A stretch of DNA of 64,000 nucleotides from Gordonia sp. SID5947 (GCF_009862785.1 NZ_WWHU01000001.1:248001-312000), one strand, 5' to 3'; positions 8,856 to 18,778 are shown, counted from the first letter of the stretch. Notes: generated from the letters alone by a model not told the origin. Translations and numbers: made by a program.

Positions 8856-9449
8856 ATGGAACCCATCAACAATCACACCGGGATCGGTGTGCCGCTGCGC
8901 CGTAGCAACGTCGACACCGACCAGATCATCCCAGCCGTCTACCTGAAGCGGGTGACCCGCACAGGTTTTGAGGACGGTCTCTTCGCCGGGTGGCGGTCCG
9001 ACCCGGACTTCATCCTCAACAACGAGCCGTGGAGCCGGGGCTCGATTCTGGTAGCCGGTCCCGATTTCGGCACCGGATCGTCACGCGAGCATGCGGTCTG
9101 GGCTCTGTCGGACTTCGGCTTTCGGGTCGTGATCTCGTCGCGTTTCGCAGACATCTTCCGCGGCAACGCCGGCAAGGCAGGCCTCGTGGCGGCCCAGGTG
9201 GAGCAATCGGACGTCGAACTCCTGTGGAAGCGACTCGAGGAACAGCCGGGACTGGAACTGACGGTCAGTCTTGCCGATCGGACGGTCACCGCAGGAGACC
9301 TTGTGGTGCCGTTGGCAATTGATGACTACACGAGGTGGCGTCTCATGGAGGGTCTGGACGACATCGGCCTGACGTTACGCCAGGTAGAGGCGATTTCTGA
9401 GTTCGAGACCTCGCGTCCTCACTTCAAGCCGGTCACGCTCGACAGCTGA
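8856..9449 (+). CDS. leuD: isopropylmalate isomerase, small subunit
   Basis: Small subunit of 3-isopropylmalate dehydratase, 197 residues. It has the swivel-domain signatures [13 protein letters not shown] (about 16-28) and [13 protein letters not shown] (about 68-80), which bind substrate and contact LeuC. The ATG at 8856 is chosen because it opens with the family N-terminus; an earlier in-frame start would lie inside leuC. It is intact and in the same operon as leuC. GAAAGC(N7)GCTTTC at 9478-9496 followed by GATTT may be a weak terminator. Confidence 0.95.
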   Translation: MEPINNHTGIGVPLRRSNVDTDQIIPAVYLKRVTRTGFEDGLFAGWRSDPDFILNNEPWSRGSILVAGPDFGTGSSREHAVWALSDFGFRVVISSRFADIFRGNAGKAGLVAAQVEQSDVELLWKRLEEQPGLELTVSLADRTVTAGDLVVPLAIDDYTRWRLMEGLDDIGLTLRQVEAISEFETSRPHFKPVTLDS

Positions 9450-9603
9450 GATTCACGGCCTCCGAACGGTCTCCCCGGAAAGCGATTGCGGCTTTCGATT
9501 TCGCAACATGCCTGGTTAATTGGCGTGGAAGATGGACGTTTTCGAATTGTACGTTTACCGTGTGGAGATAGCTGACTTTTACAGAAGGGTCAGAACAGCT
9601 TGC

Positions 9604-9608
9604 GGAGG
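9604..9608 (+). promoter_or_regulatory. ribosome-binding site of hupB
   Basis: GGAGG five bases before the ATG at 9614. It fixes the start of this very highly expressed gene. Confidence 0.8.
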
Positions 9609-9613
9609 TATCA

Positions 9614-10201
9614 ATGAACAAGGCAGAGCTCATCGATGAGCTGACCAAGAAGCTGGATGCGGATCGCAAGACTGCGACTGCCGCTGTCGAGCTGATGGTC
9701 GACACGATCGTGCGCGCGGTGAACAAAGGTGAGAGTGTCACCATCACCGGCTTCGGCGTGTTCGAGAAGCGGAGGCGCGCCCCGCGCGTCGCCCGCAACC
9801 CGCGTACCGGCGAGACCGTGAAGGTGCGCGCCACTTCGGTTCCCGCGTTCCGTCCGGGAGCGCAGTTCAAGGCTGTGGTCGCGGGTAAGCAGAAGCTCGC
9901 CGCGTCCGGCCCGGCGGTGAAGCGTGGCAGCACCGCGGCTGCGCCGGCCAAGAAGACCGCGGCCAAGAAGGCCACCCCGGCCAAGAAGACCGCGGCCAAG
10001 AAGGCTCCCGCCAAGAAGGCGGCGCCTGCGAAGAAGACCGCGGCCAAAAAGGCTCCGGCCAAGAAGACCGCAGCCAAGAAGGCTCCGGCCAAGAAGACCG
10101 CAGCCAAGAAGGCTCCGGCCAAGAAGACCGCGGCCAAGAAGGCTCCGGCCAAGAAGACCGCGGCCAAGAAGGCTCCGGCCAAGAAGGCCACACGACGCTG
10201 A
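9614..10201 (+). CDS. hupB: HU nucleoid protein with Lys/Ala/Pro tail
   Basis: Mycobacterial-type HU, 195 residues. Residues 1-90 form the HU dimer and DNA-bending arm ([35 protein letters not shown]). From about 100 to the end is a basic tail of PAKK and TAAKK motifs like that of eukaryotic H1, including five perfect copies of the decapeptide [10 protein letters not shown]. It compacts DNA non-specifically and in mycobacteria is acetylated and methylated on the tail. It lies directly after leuCD as in mycobacteria but has its own 164-base upstream region. Long ORFs on the opposite strand of the tail are by-products of the repeat. Confidence 0.97.
   Translation: MNKAELIDELTKKLDADRKTATAAVELMVDTIVRAVNKGESVTITGFGVFEKRRRAPRVARNPRTGETVKVRATSVPAFRPGAQFKAVVAGKQKLAASGPAVKRGSTAAAPAKKTAAKKATPAKKTAAKKAPAKKAAPAKKTAAKKAPAKKTAAKKAPAKKTAAKKAPAKKTAAKKAPAKKTAAKKAPAKKATRR
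10031..10180 (+). repeat. five tandem 30-bp repeats in the hupB tail
   Basis: Five consecutive 30-base units, each encoding [10 protein letters not shown], with only synonymous changes (GCA/GCG, AAA/AAG). Two degenerate units precede them from about 9948. Such tracts change copy number by slippage and are hard for short-read assemblers. Confidence 0.9.
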
Positions 10202-10219
10202 GGCGTCCTGAGTCACCCG

Positions 10220-10259
10220 ACATCAGCCCCCGACGTTCTTCCCCGTCGGGGGCTGATGT
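10220..10259. terminator. shared terminator of hupB and mutT1
   Basis: A perfect 16-bp stem: left arm 10220-10235 (ACATCAGCCCCCGACG), loop TTCTTCCC, right arm 10244-10259. It lies 18 bases after the hupB stop and 10 bases before the end of the convergent mutT1, so it can act both ways. Confidence 0.85.
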
Positions 10260-10269
10260 GTGTCCGGGG

Positions 10270-11199
10270 TCAGGATTCGACGTCGATGTCGGTGTGTGGC
10301 AGGGGACTGTCGATGTGGTCGGCCGCGAGGAGCCGTCCGTGACGAGTCGACAGGACCCAGACGCTCGCCTTGCGATTACGTTTGGGCGGCAGGGTGATGC
10401 CATCCCGATCTGACCACCACCGCATCATCGGTGGGATGACCTTGCCCTGACTGCACACCGCGTGGATGGCCGAGGTGTCCGACGCGATCTCCCGGATGCG
10501 TTGGTGGGCCCGGTCCGGATCCGACAGGTAGGCCTCTTCGGACAGTGCAGGCTCGGGCACGGTCGTGACACCGAGATCGTGGGCGAGCGGGGCGAGCGTC
10601 TGTTCGCATCGGACCCGATCGGCCGCGTGCAGGCGCTCGGCGCCGAAGATCTCGAGCAGACCGGCCAATTCGCGTGCTTCGTGACGGCCCGTGCGATCCA
10701 GCGGACGGAGACGATCGTCGCCCTTGTAGCGAGACCTCCGGCCGGCGCGCGCATGGCGTACCAGGAGCAGAGTGTGGACGTCGGCGGGAAGCCGGGTGAA
10801 TTCGGTCAGAATCGCGCGGTCGAGGCGATAGCTCAATTTCTCGGTGGCGGTGGCGATGTCGAGCCAGCGGAGCTCATCGACCTCGTCACCGGCCTGGAAA
10901 TCGCCGCCGAGGGCTCGGGCAGCCCAGTACCGCACGCGCTTGCGGTTGCCGTTGGGCAGCACATATCCGACATCGCGCAGATGACGACCCAGTCGGGCCT
11001 GCTGGCCCGTCTCCTCACGGATCTCGCGGGCCGCGGTCGCGATCAATGTCTCGCCGGCATCGATCTTGCCCTTCGGCAGGGTCCAGTCGTCATAGTCGGG
11101 TCGGTGAACCAGCGCCACCTCGGCCTGACCGTCGCGAGTCGGGCGCCAGAGAACGCCGCCGGCAGCCCAGACTGTCTTCGTTGTCTTCGACATCGACAC
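10270..11199 (-). CDS. mutT1: MutT1-type Nudix hydrolase fused to histidine phosphatase domain
   Basis: A 309-residue two-domain protein. The N-terminal Nudix domain has a complete Nudix box (44-66: GKIDAGE ... REIREETGQ). The C-terminal histidine-phosphatase domain starts with LLLVRHA (R148, H149; the usual G of RHG is Ala). In mycobacteria the same fusion (Rv2985) hydrolyses 8-oxo-GTP and 8-oxo-dGTP to diphosphates and also diadenosine polyphosphates, so it sanitises the nucleotide pool. It faces hupB and lies just after ppk1 on the same strand, 30 bases apart, so the two may be co-transcribed. Confidence 0.9.
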   Translation of the reverse strand: MSMSKTTKTVWAAGGVLWRPTRDGQAEVALVHRPDYDDWTLPKGKIDAGETLIATAAREIREETGQQARLGRHLRDVGYVLPNGNRKRVRYWAARALGGDFQAGDEVDELRWLDIATATEKLSYRLDRAILTEFTRLPADVHTLLLVRHARAGRRSRYKGDDRLRPLDRTGRHEARELAGLLEIFGAERLHAADRVRCEQTLAPLAHDLGVTTVPEPALSEEAYLSDPDRAHQRIREIASDTSAIHAVCSQGKVIPPMMRWWSDRDGITLPPKRNRKASVWVLSTRHGRLLAADHIDSPLPHTDIDVES

Positions 11200-11229
11200 G
11201 AATCCTAGGGTTCGATGGTGCGAGAACGG

Positions 11230-13416
11230 TTACGGATTCGGGTCCGGCCGGCGACGATTGCGTCGGATCATCTGACGTTGGTGATCGCGGACCTCTTCGC
11301 CTTCGGCCGGTGACGCCACCCAACTACCGTCCGAGTGCAGCACCCAGCACCGCGTGCGGGGATCGAGTGCAGAGGCGAACATGTCGCCGAGTTCGGAGGT
11401 GAGGCGCTCGTCTCGGACCTGGACCATCACCTCGACACGGCGATCGAGATTGCGATGCATCATGTCGGCGCTGCCGATCCAGTATTCGTTCTGAGCGCCG
11501 AAATAGAGGATTCGTGAATGCTCGAGAAATTGCCCCAGAATGGAGCGCACCACTATGTTGTCGCTGATCCCCGGCATTCCGGGGCGGAGCGCACAGATGC
11601 CGCGCACCACGATCTCGACCGGGACGCCGCTCTGCGATGCGCGATACAACGCGTCGATGACCTGCTCGTCGACCAATGCGTTGGCCTTGAGTTGGATCAG
11701 CGCGCGCGTGTCACCTTGCCGATGGCGTTCGATCTCGCCCTCGATCCGGGCGATGATCCCCGAACGGATGCCGTGGGGGGCCACCAGGATGTTGCGGTAC
11801 TCCATCTTTCGTGAATAACCGGTCAGCGTGTTGAAGAGGTCGGTGAGGTCGGCGCCGATGTCGGGTGCGGCCGTGAACAAACCCACGTCTTCGTACAGCC
11901 GGGCGGTCTTCGGGTTGTAGTTGCCGGTTCCGATATGGCAGTAGCGACGGATCACCGAGCCCTCGCGACGGACCACCAGACACGTCTTGCAATGCGTCTT
12001 CAGCCCGACGAGGCCGTAGACGACGTGTACACCCGCCTGCTCGAGCTGCCTGGCCCACTTGATGTTCGCCTGTTCGTCGAAGCGCGCCTTGATCTCCACC
12101 AGTGCCACGACCTGCTTGCCCGCCTCGGCCGCGTCGATCAGCGCGTTGACGATCGGCGAATCTCCCGAAGTGCGATACAGGGTCTGCTTGATCGCCAGTA
12201 CCTGCGGGTCCGCGGCGGCCTGCTCGATGAATCGCTGCACACTCGTCGAGAACGAATCGTAGGGGTGATGGACGAGGACGTCGCCCTCGCGCAGCGTCGA
12301 GAACACGCTCTTGGGTGTCTCGCGCTCGCCGAAGGCCGGATGGGTGGCCGGGACGAACGGACGGTCCTTGAGATGCGGCCGGTCGAGACCGTGGATCTCG
12401 AACAGACACGACAGGTCGAGGAGACCGGGCACCTGGATGACATCGGCGGGATTCACATCGAGTTCGCGCAGCAGGAGTTCGAGCATGTGCTCGCTCATGT
12501 CGTCGGCGACCTCGAGCCGCACGGGAGAGCCGAAGCGTCGACGTGCGAGCTCTCGCTCGAGGGCCTGGAGGAGGTCCTCGTCCCGGTCCTCTTCGACCTC
12601 GAAGTCGGCGTTGCGGGTGATCCGGAAGACGTGGTGTTCAACGATTTCCATGCCGGGGAAGAGGTGCTCCAGGTTGGCGGCGATCAACGTCTCCAACGGC
12701 AGGAAGACGGCGCGCTGGTCGGAGTCCTTCGACGAACCGGCCCCCCGCCGCATCAGTCGGTCGACCCGGACGAAGCGATTGACGTTGTCGGGCACCTTGA
12801 CACGTGCAAAGTGTTCGCCGCCCTCGGCACGATCTTTCACCGTCACCGCCAGGTTGAGCGACAACCCGCTGATGTAGGGGAACGGGTGCGCCGGGTCGAC
12901 GGCCAGCGGAGTGAGGACGGGGAACACGTCCTCGTGGAAATGGTCGACCAGACGAGCCTTCTCGTCCTCACCGAGGTCCGCCCACGTGACGACGTGGATG
13001 TCGTTTTCCGCGAGGTTCGGTCGAACCGAGTCGAGAAACACGCGCGCGTGCCGGTCGGCGATGGTCTGCGTTCGGCCCGCGATCCGCAGCAGCTGTTCGC
13101 GCGGGGACAGACCGTCGGCGGAACGCACCGAAAGGCCGGTCTCGTCGCGACGTTTGAGCCCGGCGACGCGCACCATGAAGAATTCGTCCAGATTGGACGA
13201 GAAGATCGCGAGGAATTTGGCCCGTTCGAGCAACGGCATCGAGACGTCCTCGGCCAGTGCGAGCACCCGCGAGTTGAAATCGAGCCAGCTCAGTTCGCGA
13301 TTGAGGTAGCGATCGTCGGGCAGGTCCGCGGACTCGTCGGGAAGCAACGTCGCGGCCGGGGGCGCACCGGGGATGGACGTGATCGGTTGGGTGGCGATGT
13401 CGTCGGCGGGGCTCAC
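11230..13416 (-). CDS. ppk1: polyphosphate kinase 1
   Basis: A 728-residue PPK1, which reversibly polymerises the ATP gamma-phosphate into polyphosphate. It has the N, H, C1 and C2 domains in order. The N domain opens with [12 protein letters not shown] (38-49). The phosphorylated His is H475 in [10 protein letters not shown], and the second conserved active-site stretch is [19 protein letters not shown] (492-510). The C2 domain near the end contains [14 protein letters not shown]. Length and motifs are normal. Start is a GTG at 13416. It is followed by mutT1 and preceded by cofC on the same strand, the mycobacterial order. Confidence 0.97.
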   Translation of the reverse strand: MSPADDIATQPITSIPGAPPAATLLPDESADLPDDRYLNRELSWLDFNSRVLALAEDVSMPLLERAKFLAIFSSNLDEFFMVRVAGLKRRDETGLSVRSADGLSPREQLLRIAGRTQTIADRHARVFLDSVRPNLAENDIHVVTWADLGEDEKARLVDHFHEDVFPVLTPLAVDPAHPFPYISGLSLNLAVTVKDRAEGGEHFARVKVPDNVNRFVRVDRLMRRGAGSSKDSDQRAVFLPLETLIAANLEHLFPGMEIVEHHVFRITRNADFEVEEDRDEDLLQALERELARRRFGSPVRLEVADDMSEHMLELLLRELDVNPADVIQVPGLLDLSCLFEIHGLDRPHLKDRPFVPATHPAFGERETPKSVFSTLREGDVLVHHPYDSFSTSVQRFIEQAAADPQVLAIKQTLYRTSGDSPIVNALIDAAEAGKQVVALVEIKARFDEQANIKWARQLEQAGVHVVYGLVGLKTHCKTCLVVRREGSVIRRYCHIGTGNYNPKTARLYEDVGLFTAAPDIGADLTDLFNTLTGYSRKMEYRNILVAPHGIRSGIIARIEGEIERHRQGDTRALIQLKANALVDEQVIDALYRASQSGVPVEIVVRGICALRPGMPGISDNIVVRSILGQFLEHSRILYFGAQNEYWIGSADMMHRNLDRRVEVMVQVRDERLTSELGDMFASALDPRTRCWVLHSDGSWVASPAEGEEVRDHQRQMIRRNRRRPDPNP

Positions 13417-13484
13417 CGTTCAATCATGACGCATCGGCCGGGCCCTCACACGTCTGCCCGGTGACGAGCGGCGCTCGGCACAGG

Positions 13485-14234
13485 TCAGTTGCCGTTCCCG
13501 ACGGGAACGGTGTCTTCGGCGTGAAGTGCCCGGTCCTCCAGGGCTGCCGTGGTGCGCGGGCCGAGCCCCAGGGATCTCGCCGCCTCCAGGTCGTCGGCAG
13601 TGTCGACGTCGGTCCGTAGGTCGGGCCACCGTTCGTGGTGTGGGTCGAGCTCGACCGCACCGGATGAGCGGTGTGCCACAGCGGAATCCGGGCCGAATCG
13701 GGGCGGCTCGGTGACAGATGTGGCGCGCAGGAGAATCGTGGTGCCGGTGCCGTCGCGATCGGTGAGCACCGCGTGGGGGTGGGTTGCGGCACTGGCGATC
13801 AGTTCCCGCAGGCTTCCGGCTCTCGCCGCGGGCAGGTCGGCCTGGATGAACATGACCCGTCCGGCGGCCGGCCAACGATCGCGCACCGCCGACGCGGCAT
13901 GGGCGAACGCGAGATTCAGGCGCGAGACGCCGGTCGACAGGGACTCGGACGGTTCGCGGACCCCGACGGCACCGGCAGCACCCGCCGCGGCCAACACGGC
14001 ATCGTCGGGGCTGATCACGACGATGCGCGTGATGCCTGCGGCGCTGACGGTCTCCACGGTGTCGGTCAGCATGGCCAGCACGAGGGCACGGTGCAGAGGG
14101 CCCTGACCTGGCTGCCGGCCGGCGGCCAGCCGGGTCTTGGCCTGCTCGAGGCGTTTGACGGCCATCACCGCGACGACATCACCCAGGTCACGACCGCCCG
14201 GATCCGGGTGCGATGGCGTGTCCATGGTCTCCAT
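13485..14234 (-). CDS. cofC: phosphoenolpyruvate / 2-phospho-L-lactate guanylyltransferase (F420 synthesis)
   Basis: A 249-residue nucleotidyltransferase of the CofC/FbiD family, which activates phosphoenolpyruvate (in mycobacteria) or 2-phospholactate with GTP to start F420 synthesis. The nucleotide-binding N-terminus [18 protein letters not shown] (about 17-34) and the metal-binding [10 protein letters not shown] (QADLP) are clear. The C-terminal [23 protein letters not shown] is the family end. Start is ATG 14234, with Met4 (14225) as alternative; neither has a ribosome-binding site. Divergent from gpsA. Gives a functional context to the PPOX/F420-class protein at 6 kb. Confidence 0.9.
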   Translation of the reverse strand: METMDTPSHPDPGGRDLGDVVAVMAVKRLEQAKTRLAAGRQPGQGPLHRALVLAMLTDTVETVSAAGITRIVVISPDDAVLAAAGAAGAVGVREPSESLSTGVSRLNLAFAHAASAVRDRWPAAGRVMFIQADLPAARAGSLRELIASAATHPHAVLTDRDGTGTTILLRATSVTEPPRFGPDSAVAHRSSGAVELDPHHERWPDLRTDVDTADDLEAARSLGLGPRTTAALEDRALHAEDTVPVGNGN

Positions 14235-14336
14235 GATGCCGACCCCCGGGGCGGGGCGGTCACTGCACCCCAGAAAGGATTCCTCGTCGCTCCCGGGATG
14301 CCACGCACTACGCTGAGGACGGTAGTGATGGTCGGC

Positions 14337-14343
14337 AGAGGAG
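14337..14343 (+). promoter_or_regulatory. ribosome-binding site fixing the gpsA start
   Basis: AGAGGAG, five bases before the GTG at 14349. It argues against the upstream in-frame ATG at 14328. Confidence 0.65.
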
Positions 14344-14348
14344 TGATC

Positions 14349-15353
14349 GTGCGTGCGGTGGTGATGGGTGCCGGGTCGTGGGGGACGGCCACGGCGAAGG
14401 TACTGGTCGATGCGGGTACGGACACGACGATCTGGGCCCGGCGCCCCGAGTTGGCCGAACGGATCAACGACGATCACACGAATGCCGACTACCTGCCCGG
14501 GATCACCCTGCCCGATCAGCTGTTCGCGACGAGTTCGGTCGCCGAGGCGCTGTCGGGTGCCGATGTGGTGGTGTGTGCCGTGCCGTCCCAGTCGCTGCGT
14601 ACCAACCTGACGGAATGGCTGCCGTACGTGACCCCGCAGACCACCTATGTCTCGCTCGCCAAAGGGGTGGAGACGAGCACCCTGCTGCGGATGAGTGAGG
14701 TGATCTCCGAGGTCTCCGAAGTTCCGTCGGGGCAGGTGGCCGTGCTGTCGGGGCCCAATCTGGCGCGCGAGGTGGCCGAGGGCCAGCCCGCTGCCACCGT
14801 CATCGCGTGCACCGACGAACAGCGCGCTCGGGATCTGCAGCACTCGTTCAACACCGGGTACTTCCGCCCGTACACCAACACCGATGTCGTGGGCTGCGAG
14901 ATCGGTGGGGCGGTGAAGAACGTCATCGCGCTGGCATGCGGGATGGCGAGCGGGGTCGGGTTCGGCCAGAACACGCTGGCCACCATCATCACCCGCGGTC
15001 TCGCGGAGACGATTCGCCTCGGCGTCGCCGTCGGCGCACAGATCGAGACGCTCGCCGGACTCGCGGGAATCGGCGATCTGGTCGCCACGTGCTCGTCCCC
15101 GCTGTCGCGCAACCGAACATTCGGTGCACGGCTCGGTGAGGGCCTCTCACTCGCAGAAGCGCAGGAGGCCACCCACGGTCAGGTCGCCGAAGGGGTCAAG
15201 TCGTGTAGCTCGGTGCGCGCCCTCGCCGACAAGTTCGATGTCGAGATGCCACTGACCGATGCCGTCCATCAGGTGTGTCACGGCGGGCTCTCGGTCGCGG
15301 ACGCCATCAGCTCCCTGCTCGGCCGGAGCACCAAACCTGAGATCTACGACTGA
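14349..15353 (+). CDS. gpsA: glycerol-3-phosphate dehydrogenase [NAD(P)+]
   Basis: A 334-residue GpsA that makes sn-glycerol 3-phosphate for phospholipids. The Rossmann motif GAGSWGTA starts at residue 7. The catalytic Lys lies in [15 protein letters not shown], and the C-terminal all-helical domain contains [10 protein letters not shown] and a VAEGVKS segment. The GTG start at 14349 is preceded by AGAGGAG; in-frame upstream starts (14328 and beyond) only extend into non-conserved sequence. In mycobacteria ddl follows this gene. Here the next gene is the convergent DUF3515 gene, 9 bases away, so ddl is elsewhere or absent. Confidence 0.95.
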   Translation: MRAVVMGAGSWGTATAKVLVDAGTDTTIWARRPELAERINDDHTNADYLPGITLPDQLFATSSVAEALSGADVVVCAVPSQSLRTNLTEWLPYVTPQTTYVSLAKGVETSTLLRMSEVISEVSEVPSGQVAVLSGPNLAREVAEGQPAATVIACTDEQRARDLQHSFNTGYFRPYTNTDVVGCEIGGAVKNVIALACGMASGVGFGQNTLATIITRGLAETIRLGVAVGAQIETLAGLAGIGDLVATCSSPLSRNRTFGARLGEGLSLAEAQEATHGQVAEGVKSCSSVRALADKFDVEMPLTDAVHQVCHGGLSVADAISSLLGRSTKPEIYD

Positions 15354-15362
15354 GTTCCGACC

Positions 15363-15956
15363 TCAGCCGAAGTCGAGCGGACCACGCGGCAGGGTGCGTT
15401 CGATGACCGCCGAGACGTCTGTGATGGGGCCGTTCCCGGCGTTGGCGGGAATCCACATCGCCACGTAGGGGCGATGATCGACACAGACGTAGGCCTGCCC
15501 GGAGCCGTCGACGGTGTCGGTGATGAACCACTGCACCGGATTGATCACCTGGAGGTTGCTCGTCGGGGACAGCTCGGAGGGCCGGGATATGCCGCACCGC
15601 AAGGTGACCGCGTCCCCGTCGCCGTCTGCCGGCCACCGCACGGTGGTGCCGTCGACCTGCTTGTCGCCGAACCCGTCGAAGGTCTGCGGCAACGCGGCGA
15701 TCAGTTTCGCACAGTCGGCCGGGGCGGATTCCCCGGTCGTATAGGACTCGATCGGTGTGGTGTCGTCGGGACGCAGTGCGGCGAAGGTGATGAAACCGAT
15801 GAGAACCATCACCGGGATGGCGACGAGTGTCGCGATCAGGGCGGGACTCAGCCGTGGGCCGGAGCCGTATCGAGTTTCGACGTCATCGGCCGGTGCGCCC
15901 TCCACGTGATCGGGTGCACCGTCGGGTTCGCTGTCGTCGGTCACGCCCAACACCAT
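15363..15956 (-). CDS. DUF3515 domain membrane-anchored protein
   Basis: A 197-residue protein with an acidic cytoplasmic N-terminus, one membrane segment (about 38-61) and an extracytoplasmic domain with conserved cysteines (ADCAKLIAALP, TLRCGIS, YVCVDHRPY). This matches the actinobacterial DUF3515 family found near ddl/gpsA/thiL in mycobacteria. The function is unknown; an envelope role is possible. Start is ATG 15956, with GTG 15944 as an alternative. Confidence 0.8.
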   Translation of the reverse strand: MVLGVTDDSEPDGAPDHVEGAPADDVETRYGSGPRLSPALIATLVAIPVMVLIGFITFAALRPDDTTPIESYTTGESAPADCAKLIAALPQTFDGFGDKQVDGTTVRWPADGDGDAVTLRCGISRPSELSPTSNLQVINPVQWFITDTVDGSGQAYVCVDHRPYVAMWIPANAGNGPITDVSAVIERTLPRGPLDFG

Positions 15957-16005
15957 AGTGCGGGCCGCGCTTGCCACCGATCGGAGGTGTCGGGACGGAT
16001 CGGGC

Positions 16006-16251
16006 TCAGCGGGGGCTCTGAACCACCGGACAGGTGAGAGTGCGCGTGATGCCATCCACCTTCTGGATCTGCGGCACGACGTCGTCGGTGAGGTGTGAGG
16101 CGTCGGCCGCGTCCACACGGACGATGACGTCGTAGGGCCCACTGACCTCCTCGGAGGAGGCGACGCCGGCGATCTCCGCAATCGTCGCCGCGGCAAGTGC
16201 GGCTCGTCCGACCTCGGTCTGGATCAGAATGTATGCCTGAACCACGCCCAT
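16006..16251 (-). CDS. Lrp/AsnC ligand-binding domain protein (stand-alone RAM domain)
   Basis: An 81-residue protein made only of the Lrp/AsnC effector (RAM) domain: VQAYILIQTEVGRAA, then EEVSGPYDVIVRVDAAD, then ITRTLTCPVV. It has no helix-turn-helix, so it cannot bind DNA by itself as normal Lrp proteins do. Such small RAM proteins form oligomers that bind amino acids, and some modulate full-length partners. It lies 49 bases upstream of the DUF3515 gene on the same strand and could be in its operon. Confidence 0.85.
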   Translation of the reverse strand: MGVVQAYILIQTEVGRAALAAATIAEIAGVASSEEVSGPYDVIVRVDAADASHLTDDVVPQIQKVDGITRTLTCPVVQSPR

Positions 16252-16423
16252 CCTCTCGTCGACGCGACCCCGACGGGATCACGCTGTTCGACCCGCGACG
16301 GCAGCCGAGGTCGTGAGTCGCGAGCGACCGCACGGCGCAGTGACGTACCGGCGAGCCAATACACTGTCGCCATATTGTCGCTGACAACCCCTTCCGAGCG
16401 CGACTCAGACCGACCGAGGAACC

Positions 16424-16429
16424 GAGGAG
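16424..16429 (+). promoter_or_regulatory. ribosome-binding site fixing the thiL start
   Basis: GAGGAG, five bases before the GTG at 16435. It favours this start over the TTG at 16375. Confidence 0.6.
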
Positions 16430-16434
16430 ACGCC

Positions 16435-17469
16435 GTGACCGTCGGACAGGCCGGGGACCCGGTGGATCGGTCCCGCACCGTCGGGGAGGTCGGTGAACGG
16501 CGTCTCATCACCGAACTCACCCGCGCCGCCCTCGCCGGCGCCGACAACCCGCAACAGCACGGCACTGCCGGGCACGACATCGTCATCGGCTCCGGCGACG
16601 ACGCCGCCGTGATCGACACCGCCGGGCCGACCGTGATCAGCACCGACACCGCCGTGCAGGGACGACATTTCCGTTTCGACTGGTCGGATGCGCGCACGGT
16701 CGGTGCCCGCGCGGTGATCCAGAGTGCCGCCGACATCGCCGCCATGGGCGGCCGCACCACCGGCATCGTCGTGTCGATCGCCTGTCCGGCAGAGACCACG
16801 GTCGGCACGGTCCTCGATCTCAATGCGGGCATCGTCGAAACGGCCCACCGCATCGGGGCACGGGTCCTCGGCGGCGACCTGGTCGCCGCCGAACAGGTCG
16901 TCCTCGGCGTCACGGCCGTGGGCGCCCTCGACGGCGCCGTTCCGATCGTCGTGGGTGGCGCCCGACCGGGGGACGTGCTCGCGGTGACCGGCCAGGCGCT
17001 CGGCGCGAGTGCCGCGGGGCTCGCCCTGCTGATCGACGCCGAGACCCGTGGCGACACCGGTCATCTCGAGAAATTCCCGACCCTGCTGTCCGCGCACCGA
17101 CTGCCGTCGCCCGACCTCACGCAGGGACCGGCGGCGGCTCGGGCCGGCGCGCACGCGATGACCGACATCTCCGACGGCCTCATCGAGGAGCTGATCACCA
17201 TGGCGTCGGCGGCCGGGGTGGGACTGGACGTGCAGACCGACCGAATCCCCACCGCGGCAGCGGTGCACGGCGCGGCGTCGGCGCTCGGCGTGGACCCGCG
17301 GGTCTGGAAGCTGACCGGCGGCGAGGACCACGAACTGCTGGCGGCCTTCGCTCCCGGCACCCTTCCTCCGGGCTGGACCCGCATCGGCGACGTCCGCGCG
17401 GGCACCGGGGTGCGGGTGGATGGCCGAGTGGTGAGTGGACTGCACGGCTGGCAGTCGTTCGGGGATTGA
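16435..17469 (+). CDS. thiL: thiamine-monophosphate kinase
   Basis: A 344-residue ThiL (PurM-like ATP-grasp-independent kinase) that converts thiamine monophosphate to the diphosphate cofactor. Metal and ATP sites: GSGDDAAVID, STDTAVQGRHF with following FDW, AADIAAMGG, VLGGDLVAA and MTDISDGL. The C-terminal LTGGEDHELLAAF is the family signature. The GTG start at 16435 follows GAGGAG. It heads a short run with the carbonic anhydrase and ung (46-base gap, then a 4-base overlap). Confidence 0.95.
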   Translation: MTVGQAGDPVDRSRTVGEVGERRLITELTRAALAGADNPQQHGTAGHDIVIGSGDDAAVIDTAGPTVISTDTAVQGRHFRFDWSDARTVGARAVIQSAADIAAMGGRTTGIVVSIACPAETTVGTVLDLNAGIVETAHRIGARVLGGDLVAAEQVVLGVTAVGALDGAVPIVVGGARPGDVLAVTGQALGASAAGLALLIDAETRGDTGHLEKFPTLLSAHRLPSPDLTQGPAAARAGAHAMTDISDGLIEELITMASAAGVGLDVQTDRIPTAAAVHGAASALGVDPRVWKLTGGEDHELLAAFAPGTLPPGWTRIGDVRAGTGVRVDGRVVSGLHGWQSFGD

Positions 17470-17515
17470 CGGACGCCTGACGACGCCCGTGCCGCGGGAT
17501 GTTTAGATTCGGTGC

Positions 17516-18037
17516 ATGGCTATCTATGCACTCGGCGACCGCGAACCCACCATCGGAGACGATGTCTACATCCATCCGGATGCGACGGTGATCGGCGACG
17601 TGACCCTCGCCGACGGTGTGTCGGTCTGGCCCGGCGCCGTGCTGCGCGGAGATTCGGGGACCATCACGATCGGTCGCCGGACCAACATCCAGGACGGGAC
17701 CGTCATCCACTGCACCCCGATCGACGCGACGGTGATCGGCGACGAGTGCGTGGTCGGCCACAACGCGCACATCGAGGGGGCGACCATCGGGGATCATTGT
17801 CTGATCGCGTCGGGCTCGGTCGTCCTGAACGGCTCGACGATCGGGACCGGCGCGGTCGTCGGTGCCGGTGCGGTGGTGCCGTTCAAGTTCGCGGTCCCGG
17901 AGCGATCGATGGCGCTCGGGGTGCCCGCGAAGATCCGTGCGGGTCATGAGGTCCCGGAGGGCCACGTGGACCTGAACGTGGAGATGTACTTCCAGAACGG
18001 CAAGTACTACCGCGACGCACTGAGGAGGATCGGGTGA
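17516..18037 (+). CDS. gamma-carbonic anhydrase family protein (left-handed beta-helix)
   Basis: A 173-residue hexapeptide-repeat protein. Repeats of the [LIV]GxxxxI type run from about 12 to 130 and a C-terminal helix follows. Two metal-ligand His residues of the family are visible: H65 in TVIHC and H82 in VVGHNAH. In classic Cam/YrdA the third ligand is in GHxxxxHG; here the same stretch reads GHNAHIEG, so the third position is Glu and a His sits two residues earlier. Carbonic anhydrase activity is therefore possible but not shown. It overlaps ung by four bases (GTGA). Confidence 0.88.
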   Translation: MAIYALGDREPTIGDDVYIHPDATVIGDVTLADGVSVWPGAVLRGDSGTITIGRRTNIQDGTVIHCTPIDATVIGDECVVGHNAHIEGATIGDHCLIASGSVVLNGSTIGTGAVVGAGAVVPFKFAVPERSMALGVPAKIRAGHEVPEGHVDLNVEMYFQNGKYYRDALRRIG

Positions 18038-18738
18038 CCTCGGACGCAAGCGCCTCGGCGCCGAAACCGTTGTCGGACTTGATCGATCCGGGTTGGGCGA
18101 GGGTCCTGGCGCCGGTCGAGCCGGTCATCGCGTCGATGGGACAGTTCTTGCGCGAGGAGAACGCCGCCGGCCGCGGCTATCTACCCGCCGGCGCCAACGT
18201 GTTGCGTGCCTTCACGTCGCCGTTCGATGACGTGCGAGTGCTGATCGTCGGCCAGGATCCGTACCCCACCCCTGGTCATGCGGTCGGATTGAGCTTCTCC
18301 GTGGCGCAGGACGTCTCGCCCATCCCGCGATCACTGGCGAACATCTATCGGGAGTACAGCGAGGATCTCGGCTATCCGATGCCGGCGAATGGCGACCTCA
18401 CGCCCTGGGCGAAATCTGGTGTGCTACTGCTCAATCGGGTGCTCACCGTCTCGCCGGGTGAGCCCGCGTCGCACCGCGGCAAAGGGTGGGAGCAGGTGAC
18501 CGAGTGCGCCATCAAGGCGCTCGTCGCCCGGGATGCCGAGCCGCTCGTCGCCATCCTGTGGGGCCGGGACGCGGGCAGCCTCAAACAGTGGCTACCCGAC
18601 GTCCCGGTGATCGAGTCCGCGCATCCCTCGCCGTTGTCGGCGAGCCGAGGATTCTTCGGTTCGCGGCCCTTCAGCCGGGCGAACGAAGCGCTCTCCGAGC
18701 TCGGCGCCGATCCGGTCGACTGGCGCCTGCCCGCCTGA
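18034..18738 (+). CDS. ung: uracil-DNA glycosylase
   Basis: A 234-residue family-1 UDG that removes uracil from DNA. The water-activating motif GQDPYPTPG (D75) and the Leu-intercalation/His motif [13 protein letters not shown] (H197) are intact, and LLNRVLTV is the uracil-pocket segment. The GTG start overlaps the stop of the gene before. High-GC genomes depend on this enzyme against cytosine deamination. Mycobacterial ung also follows thiL. Confidence 0.97.
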   Translation: MTSDASASAPKPLSDLIDPGWARVLAPVEPVIASMGQFLREENAAGRGYLPAGANVLRAFTSPFDDVRVLIVGQDPYPTPGHAVGLSFSVAQDVSPIPRSLANIYREYSEDLGYPMPANGDLTPWAKSGVLLLNRVLTVSPGEPASHRGKGWEQVTECAIKALVARDAEPLVAILWGRDAGSLKQWLPDVPVIESAHPSPLSASRGFFGSRPFSRANEALSELGADPVDWRLPA

Positions 18739-18778
18739 CGGGCCGTCGACCGGTATCAGGACGCGCGGGCGCCCGGCG

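Noticed and set aside
9433..10191. Long minus-strand ORF rich in [10 protein letters not shown] repeats
   Set aside because: It is the antisense reading of the hupB repeat tract. The repeat itself creates the open frame.
9948..10200. CRISPR-like array
   Set aside because: Contiguous 30-base units with no unique spacers, all in the coding frame of hupB.
11935..13464. 509-codon plus-strand ORF opposite ppk1
   Set aside because: Antisense shadow of ppk1, whose motifs are complete.
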